NCBI RefSeq assembly: GCF_020382885.2
Contig: NC_058500.1
Coordinates: 25,829,233-25,893,232 of the forward strand
DNA from: Scatophagus argus
Lineage: Eukaryota; Chordata; Actinopteri; Scatophagidae
DNA: 64,000 nucleotides
Direction: 5' to 3'
Every line of letters begins with the position of its first letter. The stretch's first letter is position 1. The notes below the pieces were generated by a model. It searched no databases, was not told the DNA's origin, and saw only the letters and a program-made list of their open reading frames with translations. A program made the position numbers and the translations under genes. Of the stretch, positions 45,439 to 56,167 are shown piece after piece.

Positions 45439-45585
45439 GTAAATTAACATCTACATGATTAGCAGGACCTGAGGTTTCCCATCAGGACATCGCCCAAAGC
45501 TTCACACTTCCTTTGCCAGCTTCTTCCCGTGGTGTATTCTCAAGCCATGTTTTGCCAAGCCATCCACACAATGGAAAAGTAAATA

Positions 45586-45780
45586 AGAATCAGAATCAGA
45601 ATTTCTTTATTTATCCCCGAGGAGAAATTCTTAAATTTAAATATAAATTCTACAGACACCCGCACTTGCAATTTTCCCAACCAAGAAGAAGAGAATGAAA
45701 AATATATAAAAAAAAATTAAATCTAAAATAAAGTATAAGATATAAAATATCAGATATTTACATACATTTATACATTTCTG
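45586..45780 (-). mobile_element. LINE 3' tail fragment
   Basis: AATCAGAATCAGAATTTCTT then TATTTATCCCCGAGGAGAAA is a reversed LINE 3' end inserted in the Tc1 fossil. Confidence 0.55.
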
Positions 45781-46009
45781 GGGAAAGGTATGTGTGAAAA
45801 ATGTGGTTCATCAGACTAGGTTATCAGATAGGCACTTTTGGTAGTGGACACAGGTCAGCATGGGCATCATGACCAGTCTACGGCTATGCAACCCCTTATG
45901 CAACAAACTGTGATGCACCATGTGTTCAGAACCAGCATTAGCTTTTTCAGCAAATTTTTGAGCTACAGCAGCTCTACTATTGGATCAGACAACACAGTCC
46001 TTTGATCGC

Positions 46010-47503
46010 TAAAGCGCTGGACTTGATTACCACAAACTAATGGTGGCCATCAACGACAAACTCAGGCCTTTGGCTAAAACAGTCCTCTCTGACACTACCA
46101 AGCTGAAGAGGGCTAATGACCGCTTGGATGAAGCAGAGGCTAGGATGCTGCAGCTTGAGACAGCTAACGAGCCGTAAGCTAATCAAATAGTAGCCTTGGA
46201 AAGAAAAGTCGAAGCCCTCCACAACCATATAGACGATCTGGAAAACTGCGAAAAAATATCCGCATCCTCAACCTGAGAATATGGAGGGGAGAAATGCTTT
46301 GGACTTCTTTGAACATCGGTTACTGGATTTTCTCAGCATGGATAGAACTGTTTCCGGACAAGCGGAGAGTGATGGAAGCAGTATGGCGGGAAGCAGCGGA
46401 TGGGGATATTACTCTGGAGGGACGGAAAATATCCTTCTACCATGACCTGTCCGCTGCAGTGCTTCGCAAACGGAAAGAGTTTAATGAAGCCAAACAGTGT
46501 CTCAGATAAATCAGTGCTGATTACTCCACGCTCTTCCCTGCAAAGCTACAAGTGTCACTGAATGGCACGAAAACCTTCCTCTTCCCAACAGAGGCTCTGA
46601 CCTTTGCAACCAGCGCAGCATGTCAAGAATGACGGATTCTATATGAAAGTCTGAACACTCAGTCACGTATACTGGTGATTATACCTTGTTATGGTACATC
46701 TTATATTCATGGGAATGATTACTCGTTATCATAATATGTATTAAGGTGTCCCCCTTGTTTAATTGTACACCAGTATTCATTCAGTGGAAGTCCAGCTGGT
46801 TTAAGAGCAAATGACGACTCACATGTAAAGGCTTATAAGTTGAAAACTTTCGTTTATCATGTAATATTTGGGTGTTGCTGTGAGCCCCGGCCAACTGTGT
46901 TATGTCATTTGCTTTGTTTTTGTTCTTTTTCTCTGTTTACATGGTGCGAGAAACACATTAGGCCCTAATGGAGGTGCCTTACGGAACAGCAATCCTCACG
47001 CAACCTGGTTTTTATTTTTGGCATAATGCCACTATTACTATTGCTCATACTTCTTCTTCTTATTATTATTAGTGGTCCAATGCACTACATGGGGCTGAAT
47101 GAAAATCCTACGACCGATGCCACACAAGAATTGATTATTTTTTTGTATCCCAGTCTGTAATGCAACTTGTATTTTCCTGCTCAATAGGCAGTATTGTGGT
47201 TAGTGATCATACAATTCTGCTCCTTGAATTGTCTCTTGACATAGAATCTGCAAAAAGTAAACGCTGGAGATTCGACATGTGTCTCCTGAAAGATGACAAA
47301 TTCATCTCTTATCTGAAAATTGACAAACAAGATATTCTTGTCTATTAATTCACAGTCTACTAGCAACCCATCCTTACTGTGGAAAACTGCCAAAGCATAC
47401 ATTAGAGGTTTAATTATGGCCTATTCAGCTTCGAAAAGGAAAAAAACAATTAGAACAGCAACTAAAACTACTCGAAAAAGAACTAGCAGATATCAAAAGT
47501 GCA
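46010..47503 (+). pseudogene. Fish L1 LINE, left part (ORF1 and start of ORF2)
   Basis: ORF1 remains at 46040-46640: a coiled-coil-like stretch (SDTTKLKRANDRLDEAEARM, LERKVEALHNHIDDLEN) then the C-terminal RNA-binding part (MEAVWREAADGDITLEGRKI, LRKRKEFNEAKQCLR, SLNGTKTFLFPTEAL), with frameshifts and stops. From 47095 the end of the ORF2 endonuclease appears (RIDYFFVSQSVMQLVFSCSI, VVSDHTILLLELSL, KRWRFDMCLLKDDKFISYL). Most of the endonuclease is deleted. The gypsy element then interrupts ORF2 at 47504-47522, and ORF2 resumes at 56168. Confidence 0.8.
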
Positions 47504-47521
47504 CTGCCAACAACGCCAGAT
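47504..47521 (-). other. Extra primer-binding-site copy outside the 3' LTR
   Basis: These 18 bases are identical to 54656-54673, the internal spacer plus primer-binding site next to the 5' LTR. Here they lie beyond the outer end of the 3' LTR, between the element and L1 sequence. Confidence 0.85.
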
Positions 47522-49015
47522 TGTGGCGGCGCGAGGGCGAGACCTCCGCGTGCTAGAGAAAAAGGGCTATGGATATCAATACCAGTTGCCAGACAACGCC
47601 ACCCTGGGAGTTTCACCCAGGGAACTCTTTCCAGGGGACTAACTCCCCAAGACTCGATAGACTTCAGGTTCGTCCACAGCTGAGGCAGAGACCGTAGCTC
47701 GTAAAATTGAGAATTTTATTTACAATAAAATTAAAGGAACCAGACACTGAAAATACATGAATTCAAAAAAAGACACAAACCTGTCGCTCAAATAATACAG
47801 AAAACCAATCAGGGCTGAACCTCCTGGGCTTGATCCAGACAATAATAATAAAAAAACAAGAAAACCCCTGGAACACCACACGTGAAGCAAACCAAAACTG
47901 GGACAACAAAATCCACCCAATGTGCAAAACACAAAAGGGACACCGCCACCAGGACCATCCACCACCGTAGGTTCAGCACCTGAATGGGGGAAACCACAAA
48001 AATCAACAGGTTATAAAAACAAAAACAAACAACCACTAACCAAGAAAACAAAACAAACGAAAAGAAAAAAAACGAAACTATAGACACACACACACACACC
48101 AGAATAATCTCCCGCTACTCACTCTTCGCCATACACACACACGCACACAGTAGTGCACGCAAACATATACATATGGATGTATATCGGCTACACCGCAGGG
48201 AGAAGCTCCAACCGGCCGAACGGCCAGCCAGAGGCCAAGCCGGCTGCAGTGGGACGGCGCACGCCCGGGGCGAAGCAATCGAGCCCAAGGCGAGACAAGC
48301 AGTTAATCCCCCTGACGGCACGCCGCATCCAGCGTAAAGCGGAAGCGGGCAATCTCTGTCACCAACGACAATCTCCGGTATGAGGCAGAGCAGTTAGTCG
48401 CTGTTACAGCCAACGATCTCCGGTATGAGGCAGAGCAGTTAGTCGCTGTTACAGCCAACGATCTCCGGTATGAGGCAAAGCTGTTAGCCGCGGTTGCAGC
48501 CAACAATCCCCGGCAAAGCAGCAGTGGTTTCCCTCGCTGATCGGCCGACACTGCGCAGCAGCTGGATTATACTTCCCCCTACAATCATAATCATAATCAT
48601 ACAGCATAAACAACTCAGAAGTGGCTGGAGGAGGGACCAAAGCGCTAGCTTACATACCAATCAGGCAGTCCTGGACGACACAGCGTGGAGGAGAGGAATA
48701 AACACCGCACAGAAACAACCTGCAAACAAATGCACAAGTTGCCACAAGTACAACGCCAAATAGGAGGACACCGGAGAACAACACACCTATCCGCAGCGAG
48801 CAATCAGTGGAGCATAGCGCACCCCCAATGGCCTCTACCACCACGCCAGGACAGAACTGGGGGAATGCCAGGAAGTGCTACGACCCAGCCTCTGACAGGC
48901 CAAAAAAGGAAGACAGGTGCTCTCTACCCGCTTTTAAGCAGTCTCCTCCCACAATGATTGGCCAAAATCCCAACCCAGCTGAAACTGATCGGACCACCGA
49001 TTGCGTCCTGCCACA
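47522..49015 (-). repeat. 3' LTR of the gypsy element
   Basis: It is 1494 bp, begins TGTGGCGG and ends TGCCACA on the plus strand. It has the same length as the 5' LTR and differs at 12 positions, all within 47532-47959. A three-fold tandem motif around AACGATCTCCGGTATGAGGC lies at about 48365-48490. Confidence 0.95.
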
Positions 49016-49029
49016 ATCCACCCCCACTG
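49016..49029 (-). other. Polypurine tract
   Basis: On the minus strand the sequence directly before the 3' LTR reads AGTGGGGGTGGAT, a purine-rich tract in the expected place for plus-strand priming. Confidence 0.75.
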
Positions 49030-49074
49030 ATTAAATCGTCGTCCCGACGATGGGGTGGCTAAAACCAAACAACC

Positions 49075-51114
49075 TTAACTCCAAGGCCGAAATAGCACGG
49101 CTACTGAATTAGCCACCAGACAAGGGGGTCCGACTCCTCCTTGCTCAGTCCCCACCACAGACCGTGGGAGTTGATGGACATTGGGATGGTAACCGGCAGT
49201 CGACCTCATGGTCCGCCGGGGAGCAGCTCCTTCAGTAATTACAACAGAAGGGGCAATACCTGTCGTTGCAGGTTCCACAGATGAAGACTGCACAAGGGAG
49301 GCTGGTTCAGATGGTGAACCCATCCGTGGAAAGATGGGGTAAGCCACTGCTTCTGTTTGAACAGGAGCAGGCGAAGGGCTCTGCGGCCTTAAAACCAACC
49401 AATCACCATTACCCAGCAACTCATCCTCCAACGGAGACAGCTCCGGGGGAGGTGGAGAGGAAGCAGCAGCACCACCTGCGGAATCAATCCCTAACACCAC
49501 CTTCAACAAAGATCGGTGGACCCTTCTGATTCTGACTGGATCATCCCTAGGGGCAATGGTGTAAACTGATCCCCCTTCCTTCGGTGCCCTCATGACCTGA
49601 TACATGACTGAGGCCCACTGATCCTGGATCTTGTGGCGCCCCCGTACACCCAGATTTCGCAGCCATACCATCTGGCCCACTTTCAGGGGAACATCTCTGA
49701 CATGTTGGTCATGATTTTTCTTACGGCGCTCGGCAGCAGCCCTCAGCCGGTCACGGGCTCCCTCGAAGGCCACCTGCAAGCGAATCTGATGTTCCTGAAC
49801 CCACTCATGAACATGGCCGCCAACAGGATCCTGCACTCGGCCCAACAGGAAATCCACCGGGAGTCTCGGCTCCTGACCAAACATCAAAAGAAAAGGAGAC
49901 TCACCCGTTGCCTGATGCGGAGTGGTATTATAGGCATACAGGACCTGAGGCAAACAAGAACTCCAATCACGCTTCCGGGACGAAGGCAAGGTACGCAACA
50001 GATCGTGAAGGGTACGGTTGAAACGTTCACATTGCCCATTCCCTGAAGGATGATAGGGCGTAGTGCGAGACCTCTTTATGCCATATAAATCACATAGCTG
50101 TTGAACCAGGGAACTCTCAAAACTCCGTCCCTGGTCCGAGTGTATCCGGGCTGGAACACCGAATCTCAAAAACCACTCCGTAACCAAAACTTGAGCTACA
50201 GTGGCCGCTCGCTGATCACGGGTGGGAACGGCCCATGTGTATTTACTGAAGACATCAGTCATAACAAGAACATCTTCCACCCCATTCTGACTGGGCTCCA
50301 GGACAGTAAAATCAATGGCAAGAATCTCATTAGGACGAGAAGCCAACAGATGTCCCATAGGACCACGAGCAGCTGGTTGACTCAGCTTGGCCACCTGGCA
50401 CCTTTCACACGCCAGACACCACTGTGCCACCTCAGCAGACATCCCTGGCCAGTAACACCGCTGGCGCAAAAGCTCCAAAGTCCTCTCGACCCCCTGATGA
50501 CCATGCCCCTGATGGACCTCAGTCAGCACATCTGATTTTAGAGCCACAGGCAGCAACACTTGAAACACAGTTTCGGCCCCGTCTGGCCTAAAAACCTGGC
50601 GATACAAAACAGCATCTTTTTCAACCAACCGATCCCACTGCCGAAGCAAAACCAAGGCTGCCGATGACATCTGTTTCCGCTCCTCTCTATTAGGCCGCTG
50701 GTTACGTGTCCAGAAACCCCGAATCTCCTGGATGACTGGATCAGCGTGCTGAAGCATGGAGATGTCAGACTGAGGATGATGGGGCAAGGCTGCAACCACT
50801 GCTTGGGTCGCCTCTACCCTGTCCACCTGCGGCACATGCTGCAAAAGCTGAGGGAGTAGTGTACCACAGGATGTAGACTGCATGCCCTGTGCCTCGAAAG
50901 GATGCTGACGAGACAGAGCATCTGCATTTTTATTGCTTCGGCCTGAACGGTACTTGATCTCAAAATCAAAAGAGGCAAGTTGGGCTGCCCAACGTTGCTC
51001 AGTGGCCCCAAGCTTAGCTGATGACAGGTGACTCAATGGGTTGTTATCAGTGTAGACTACACATTTGTGCCCCAACAGGTACTCTCGAAACTTTTCCGTC
51101 ATTGCCCACTTCAC
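49075..51114 (-). pseudogene. Gypsy RNase H end and integrase
   Basis: This is a 679-codon open frame. The first 70 residues are the C-terminal part of RNase H (FREYLLGHKCVVYTDNNPL, KNADALSRQHP). Integrase follows with an HHCC zinc-binding region (HQGHGHQGVERTL ... CLACERCQ) and a DDE core: D in AIDFTVLEP, D in IHSDQGRSF, E in GNGQCERFN, with 35 residues between the last two. A C-terminal part contains VGQMVWLRNLGVRGRHK and VYTIAPRDD. The frame is separated from the RT frame by a frameshift in RNase H near 51112. On its own it is intact, but the polyprotein is broken. Confidence 0.93.
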
Positions 51115-52547
51115 GTCAGCGCCAAAAACTCCAACTTCATAGAACTGTAGTTCTGCATGTTCCGCTCAGTGGGCCTCAAACCACGGCTTGCATAGGCTAC
51201 AGGCCTCACCTTACCATTCTGCTCTTGTGACAACACTGCTCCAAGACCACTATAGCTGGCGTCCACCTCCAAAATGAATGGGAGGGTGAAATCAGCATAC
51301 GCCAACACCGGTGCTGAGGTGAGTCGGGCTTTCAATTCCTCAAAGCCATGACAACACTCCTCGGTCCAACGACCAGAAACTGACTGGTCCTCCCGCTTGG
51401 CCTTCACCCGTGCTAGCTCTGCCACCAGCTTATGCAGGGGTGCAGCCAACTGGGCGAAACCCTCTACAAAGCGACGATAATAACTGGCAAAACCAAGAAA
51501 AGACCGCAGTTCTGAGAGGGTAGATGGAGGTGGCCAGCGGGAGACTGCCTCGATCTTGCTAGGGTCTGTGGAGACACCTTTGTCAGAGATAATGTGTCCC
51601 AAATAACGCACTTCCTGTTGGAAAAAGACACACTTACTGAGCTTCACCTTAAGCCCTTCATGCTGCAAACGCCCCAACACCACACCCAGCCTCTCCAGAT
51701 GTTGCTCAATGGTAGAGGAGAAGACCACAATGTCATCCAGGTAAAGAAGCAGGGATTGGCACTGCTGATCACCAAAAATCCGCTGCATCAACCTCTGGAA
51801 GGTGCTGGGAGCGTTACAAAGCCCAAAAGGCATGCGGTTCCACTCAAAAAGACCAAATGGAGTACAAAAACCTGTTTTAGGACGATCAGGCTCTGCCACA
51901 GGAACCTGATTGTAACCACTAGCCAAGTCCATGGTGGAAAACCAACATGCTCCAGTCAGAGCATCTAAAGATTCGTCAATACGGGGCAATGGGAAGGCAT
52001 CCTTCCTGGTTTTATCATTCAGGAGCCTATAGTCAACACACATACGAAGGCTGCCATCCTTCTTCTTGACCAACACAATGGGAGAGGCGTAGGGACTACT
52101 GCTCTCCCTAATGATCTGAGCACCCAGCAGTTGATTAATGTGGTCTTTGACAACCTCATACTCTGACGGAGGAATGCGCCGGTACCGTTGCCGCACCGGG
52201 ACATCATCCAAGAGTGGAATCTCATGAGAGATCAGGTCAGTACAACCAAGGTCCCTGTCATCAACTGCAAAGACAGAACCAAACTGACTCAGAAGAGCTC
52301 TGACCTGTCCCTGTACTTCTGCCGACAAATGACCCAACTCCAGAGCTGCGATCTGATCCTGCACTGGAGAGGAAACAGATTGGGAAGCCATTGTGGCCAC
52401 CACAGGTGGAACCTCAATGACACCAGCTGGTAAACTTGCCACATGCACCTCCTGTAGAGTCCCAATAACAGCACGGGGATGGAGCAACATATCTGAAAAT
52501 CCTACATTCACAATGGGAATGTAGGCAGTGCCACGTGCCACCGGCAC
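51111..52547 (-). pseudogene. Gypsy reverse transcriptase and start of RNase H
   Basis: This is a 478-codon frame. The RT contains SPIVLVKKKDGSLRMCVDYR (about residues 155-173), FSTMDLASGY with catalytic Asp207, MPFGLCNAPSTFQRLM (239-254) and the YLDD box (269-272, Asp271/272). YLGHIISDKG and the RNase H start (LEVDASYSGLGAVLSQEQNG) follow. It ends LEFLALT at a stop caused by a small net-shifting insertion or deletion near 51112. All three RT catalytic aspartates are present. Confidence 0.93.
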
Positions 52548-53248
52548 CAGAGCAGGGGAAGCAAGGAGCCCAGCAGGCAGGCCGGAGACAACTCAAACAG
52601 CACGGTAGTCCCAGAGTACTGCCTTGAGCATGTGGCTGCGATGACCTTCATCACACCACCTGGGATACAACAAACCCTCTTTCCACGGACCTTGACTCTC
52701 CCCATTCCTTGACCAGCCATGACACTGGCATCATGACACCGTTGAAGGGCTTGCATGATAAACTTGGGGGCCTCTGCCACCACCGGCAGATCAAACAGAG
52801 CCAGGCCATGCTGCCCAAAAAGTTCCACATAACACCGGCGGATGACATTCATCCCGAGAACCCCAGACGCCTGTGTAGACACACCCCCCGGGGGGTCCTT
52901 GACCACCAAAATCCCACAAGCTGGCAGGCGCTTGCCACAAAGCTCCACATCCAGCTCCAAATATCCAATGTAAGGGATGGCCAAACCATTGGCTGCTCTA
53001 AGCTGTAGCCAGTGACAGGATTTAAGCCGCTCCTGACCCCAGGGCTCAAACTGCTGACGAAAAAGGGACTCAGTAATGGTTGACACCATCGACCCGGCAT
53101 CCACCAAGCAAGAAACCACTACCCCTCCCATACTCACACCTAAATGAGGGCACGACGACATGAGCTTGGACACTTCCACGTCACCTGCCTCCAAACCTGA
53201 GCCGGTGGCTGCCCCCTCCGAATCCGTGGCTCTGCAGTTCGGCGGGTG
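52508..53248 (-). pseudogene. Gypsy protease region
   Basis: This frame carries an aspartic protease signature (CLVDAGSMVSTIT, with DAGS in place of the common DTGS/DSGA) and the later ASGVLGMNVIRRCY stretch. It is in the same frame as the upstream nucleocapsid and separated from it by a single TAG at 53251-53249. It ends at 52508 in a different frame from the RT, so a frame break lies at about 52510-52560. Confidence 0.85.
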
Positions 53249-53668
53249 CTAGTTTTTGAATGGCCTGTCTTGGGGAGGGGCTGGCAAAGAAGACTGGGTG
53301 CAAGTAGAAACCCGAACTCCACCACACTCCCTGGCGATGTGACCTGGTTGCTGACATCGCCTACAGATTATAGGGCCATGAAAAGCTTTTCGGCTATGCT
53401 GCTGAGTGTCTGGCAAAGGGGACGGAATGCATGTCAACACCTGAGCTCCAGTACACTCCCTGGCAATGTGACCTGGCTGCTGACATCGCCTACAAATTAT
53501 AGGACCACGGGAAGCTGTTCGGCTATGCTGTTGGGAGCCCGACAACCGGGAAATGCTCTGAGTCAGTTGATTCAACTGCTCTTGCTGCAACTTGAGCATC
53601 TCCCTAACCTCATGCAGCTCAGAGGCTTGAGAGGAACTAAGGCCTACCTGACAACTGCCCTGGACCAC
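53249..53668 (-). pseudogene. Gypsy nucleocapsid with two zinc knuckles
   Basis: Two CCHC zinc knuckles (CRRCQQPGHIAREC twice, C-x2-C-x4-H-x4-C) are spaced about 40 residues apart, in near-identical repeats that suggest duplication. A leucine/glutamine-rich coiled-coil-like stretch precedes them (REMLKLQQEQLNQLTQSISR). It overlaps the gag frame by 25 bases in another frame. Confidence 0.88.
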
Positions 53669-54423
53669 ACAGTGAGCAAGACAGAAGGAACAGAATGGCT
53701 GCGGCCTCTAACACCTCCAGGTAAGCCCTCGCGCTCCCACCGGATCGCCTCACTCCTGGCGTCCAGCAAGGTAGCGGTGGGCTGTCGACGTACCAACTGC
53801 TTCAACTCTCGACGAAGCGACCCATCTAGCACATGCTCCACAAACTGATCGCGTAGCAAAACCTCTGCATTGGGGATGCCACCCGGTGCATGCTGCTTCA
53901 CCGATGTCATCAGGCCCATTAAGGCAAGTGAAAACTCTAACAGAGTCTCTCCCTCCTGCTGCCGGCGGGAGAAAAAGGCCTCTTGTAACGCCACATATGA
54001 CTCGGCACAGCCATATAACTCCTGTAACACTGCAATGATCTTAACTGGGTCGGTACGCTCCTCACTGGGGCGATATTTAATTTCCTCCCGTGCCTCTCCC
54101 TCCAAATGGTCGAATAAAAAGAAGGCCTGATCAGGGACTGACAAGTGGCGAGCTCTCATACAGGCTTGGACCTCCTCCAGCCACTCTGTTAACCCTATGC
54201 CTGATTTCCCCCTAAATATAGGACATTTTCTGTCCCGGGGCACAAAAATCAGTCTCTCCGTTAAAGGAGCACCGAGAGTGGAAGAAGCAGTGGATGGAAC
54301 TGGGGCCGACGATGCTATACTAGAGCCAAGCACGGCTGCGACCTGCTCCTGCCTCAGCCTCTCGTTATCTGCTCTCAGTTGGGCAACTAAATGCCTCAGT
54401 TCCTGCAACTCTGTCTCCATCAC
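53644..54423 (-). pseudogene. Gypsy gag (capsid)
   Basis: A 259-codon frame starts with a coiled coil (MMETELQELRHLVAQLRADN), then a capsid-like gag domain (GLTEWLEEVQACMRARHL, FFLFDHLEGEAREEIKYRP, FFSRRQQEGETLLEFSLALM, LRREL KQLVRR). This is the retrotransposon gag type related to PNMA/ARC capsids. The start lies about 250 bases inside the 5' LTR. The frame breaks near its C-terminus just before the zinc-knuckle frame. Confidence 0.88.
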
Positions 54424-54655
54424 TACACCTCTATCAACTACAACTTCTCCTACCGTGAAGGTGAAACCCGGAGAAAAGGGAATGGGCTCGTCGCCGATTC
54501 ACAAAACCAACTGCTGCTTTGCCTCAAGAGAAAACACAGAAAAAGAAAAACAAGAAAAGAGAAACACAGGTTAAACACTAATAATCAAAACAAATGGGAA
54601 AAAAACACAACAAACCTAAACGAAACATACGTCTCTGCTCTCCAACTGCGACATC

Positions 54656-54670
54656 CTGCCAACAACGCCA
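54656..54670 (-). other. Gypsy primer-binding site
   Basis: TGGCGTTGTTGGCAG on the minus strand begins three bases inside the 5' LTR end and starts with TGG, complementary to a tRNA CCA end. The tRNA was not identified. Confidence 0.75.
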
Positions 54671-54673
54671 GAT

Positions 54674-56167
54674 TGTGGCGGCGTGAGGGCGAGACCTCCG
54701 CGTGCTAGAGAAAAAGGGCTATGGATATCAATACCAGTAGCCAGACAACGCCACCCTGGGAGTTTCACCCAGGGAACTCTTTCCAGGGGACTAACTCCCC
54801 AAGACTCGATAGACTTCAGGTTCGTCCACAGCTGAGGCAGAGACCGTAGCTCGTAAAATTGATAATTTTATTTACAATAAAATTAAAGGAACCGGACACT
54901 GAAAATACATGAATTTAAAAAAAGACACACACCTGTCGCTCAAATAATACAGAAAACCAATCAGGGCTGAACCTCCTGGGCTTGATACAGATAATAATAA
55001 TAAAAAAACAAGAAAACCCCTGGAACACCACACGTGAAGCAAACCAAAACTGGGACAACAAAATCCACCCGACGTGCAAAACACAAAAGGGACACCGCCA
55101 CCAGGACTATCTACCACCGTAGGTTCAGCACCTGAATGGGGGAAACCACAAAAATCAACAGGTTATAAAAACAAAAACAAACAACCACTAACCAAGAAAA
55201 CAAAACAAACGAAAAGAAAAAAAACGAAACTATAGACACACACACACACACCAGAATAATCTCCCGCTACTCACTCTTCGCCATACACACACACGCACAC
55301 AGTAGTGCACGCAAACATATACATATGGATGTATATCGGCTACACCGCAGGGAGAAGCTCCAACCGGCCGAACGGCCAGCCAGAGGCCAAGCCGGCTGCA
55401 GTGGGACGGCGCACGCCCGGGGCGAAGCAATCGAGCCCAAGGCGAGACAAGCAGTTAATCCCCCTGACGGCACGCCGCATCCAGCGTAAAGCGGAAGCGG
55501 GCAATCTCTGTCACCAACGACAATCTCCGGTATGAGGCAGAGCAGTTAGTCGCTGTTACAGCCAACGATCTCCGGTATGAGGCAGAGCAGTTAGTCGCTG
55601 TTACAGCCAACGATCTCCGGTATGAGGCAAAGCTGTTAGCCGCGGTTGCAGCCAACAATCCCCGGCAAAGCAGCAGTGGTTTCCCTCGCTGATCGGCCGA
55701 CACTGCGCAGCAGCTGGATTATACTTCCCCCTACAATCATAATCATAATCATACAGCATAAACAACTCAGAAGTGGCTGGAGGAGGGACCAAAGCGCTAG
55801 CTTACATACCAATCAGGCAGTCCTGGACGACACAGCGTGGAGGAGAGGAATAAACACCGCACAGAAACAACCTGCAAACAAATGCACAAGTTGCCACAAG
55901 TACAACGCCAAATAGGAGGACACCGGAGAACAACACACCTATCCGCAGCGAGCAATCAGTGGAGCATAGCGCACCCCCAATGGCCTCTACCACCACGCCA
56001 GGACAGAACTGGGGGAATGCCAGGAAGTGCTACGACCCAGCCTCTGACAGGCCAAAAAAGGAAGACAGGTGCTCTCTACCCGCTTTTAAGCAGTCTCCTC
56101 CCACAATGATTGGCCAAAATCCCAACCCAGCTGAAACTGATCGGACCACCGATTGCGTCCTGCCACA
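54674..56167 (-). repeat. 5' LTR of the gypsy element
   Basis: It is 1494 bp, TGTGGCGG to TGCCACA. The half nearest 56167 (U3-like in element orientation) looks identical to the 3' LTR over about 1055 bases. The other end carries the 12 differences. Confidence 0.95.

Larger units (their letters stand above)
44950..46010 (-). pseudogene. Tc1-like transposase fossil with two insertions
   Basis: Sequence scraps such as GGCCACTGCCATTAGAGAAT, CATGAAGGGGTATACTTGGT, GGACACAGGTCAGCATGGGC and TTTTTCAGCAAATTTTTGAG follow, in order, the reverse strand of a widespread fish Tc1-like transposase gene (the family with TGATCAGCCACAACATTAAA ends, also at 12793 and 61878). A SINE (45071-45438) and a LINE tail (45586-45780) split it. 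No frame survives. Confidence 0.65.
47522..56167 (-). mobile_element. Ty3/gypsy LTR retrotransposon inserted in L1
   Basis: This 8646-bp element is read leftwards: 5' LTR 54674-56167, leader and primer-binding site, gag, protease, RT, RNase H, integrase, polypurine tract, 3' LTR 47522-49015. The PR-RT-RH-IN order places it in Ty3/gypsy. Coding regions are open over long stretches but interrupted by three frame breaks and one in-frame amber codon, so this copy is probably defective. The ends are TGTGGC...GCCACA. Target duplication is at most about 3 bases and ambiguous. Confidence 0.95.

Noticed and set aside
48365..48490. Short spaced direct repeats resembling a CRISPR array
   Set aside because: Three units of a tandem repeat inside a gypsy LTR, also present at 55517-55642; this is a vertebrate genome and there are no cas genes.
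48078..48963. Open frames on both strands within the LTR
   Set aside because: They occur identically in both LTRs, overlap each other on both strands and show no domain; they are chance frames in GC-richer LTR sequence.
49266..54574. Plus-strand frames of 80-200 codons within the gypsy element
   Set aside because: They are antisense shadows of gag and pol, with no domain of their own.
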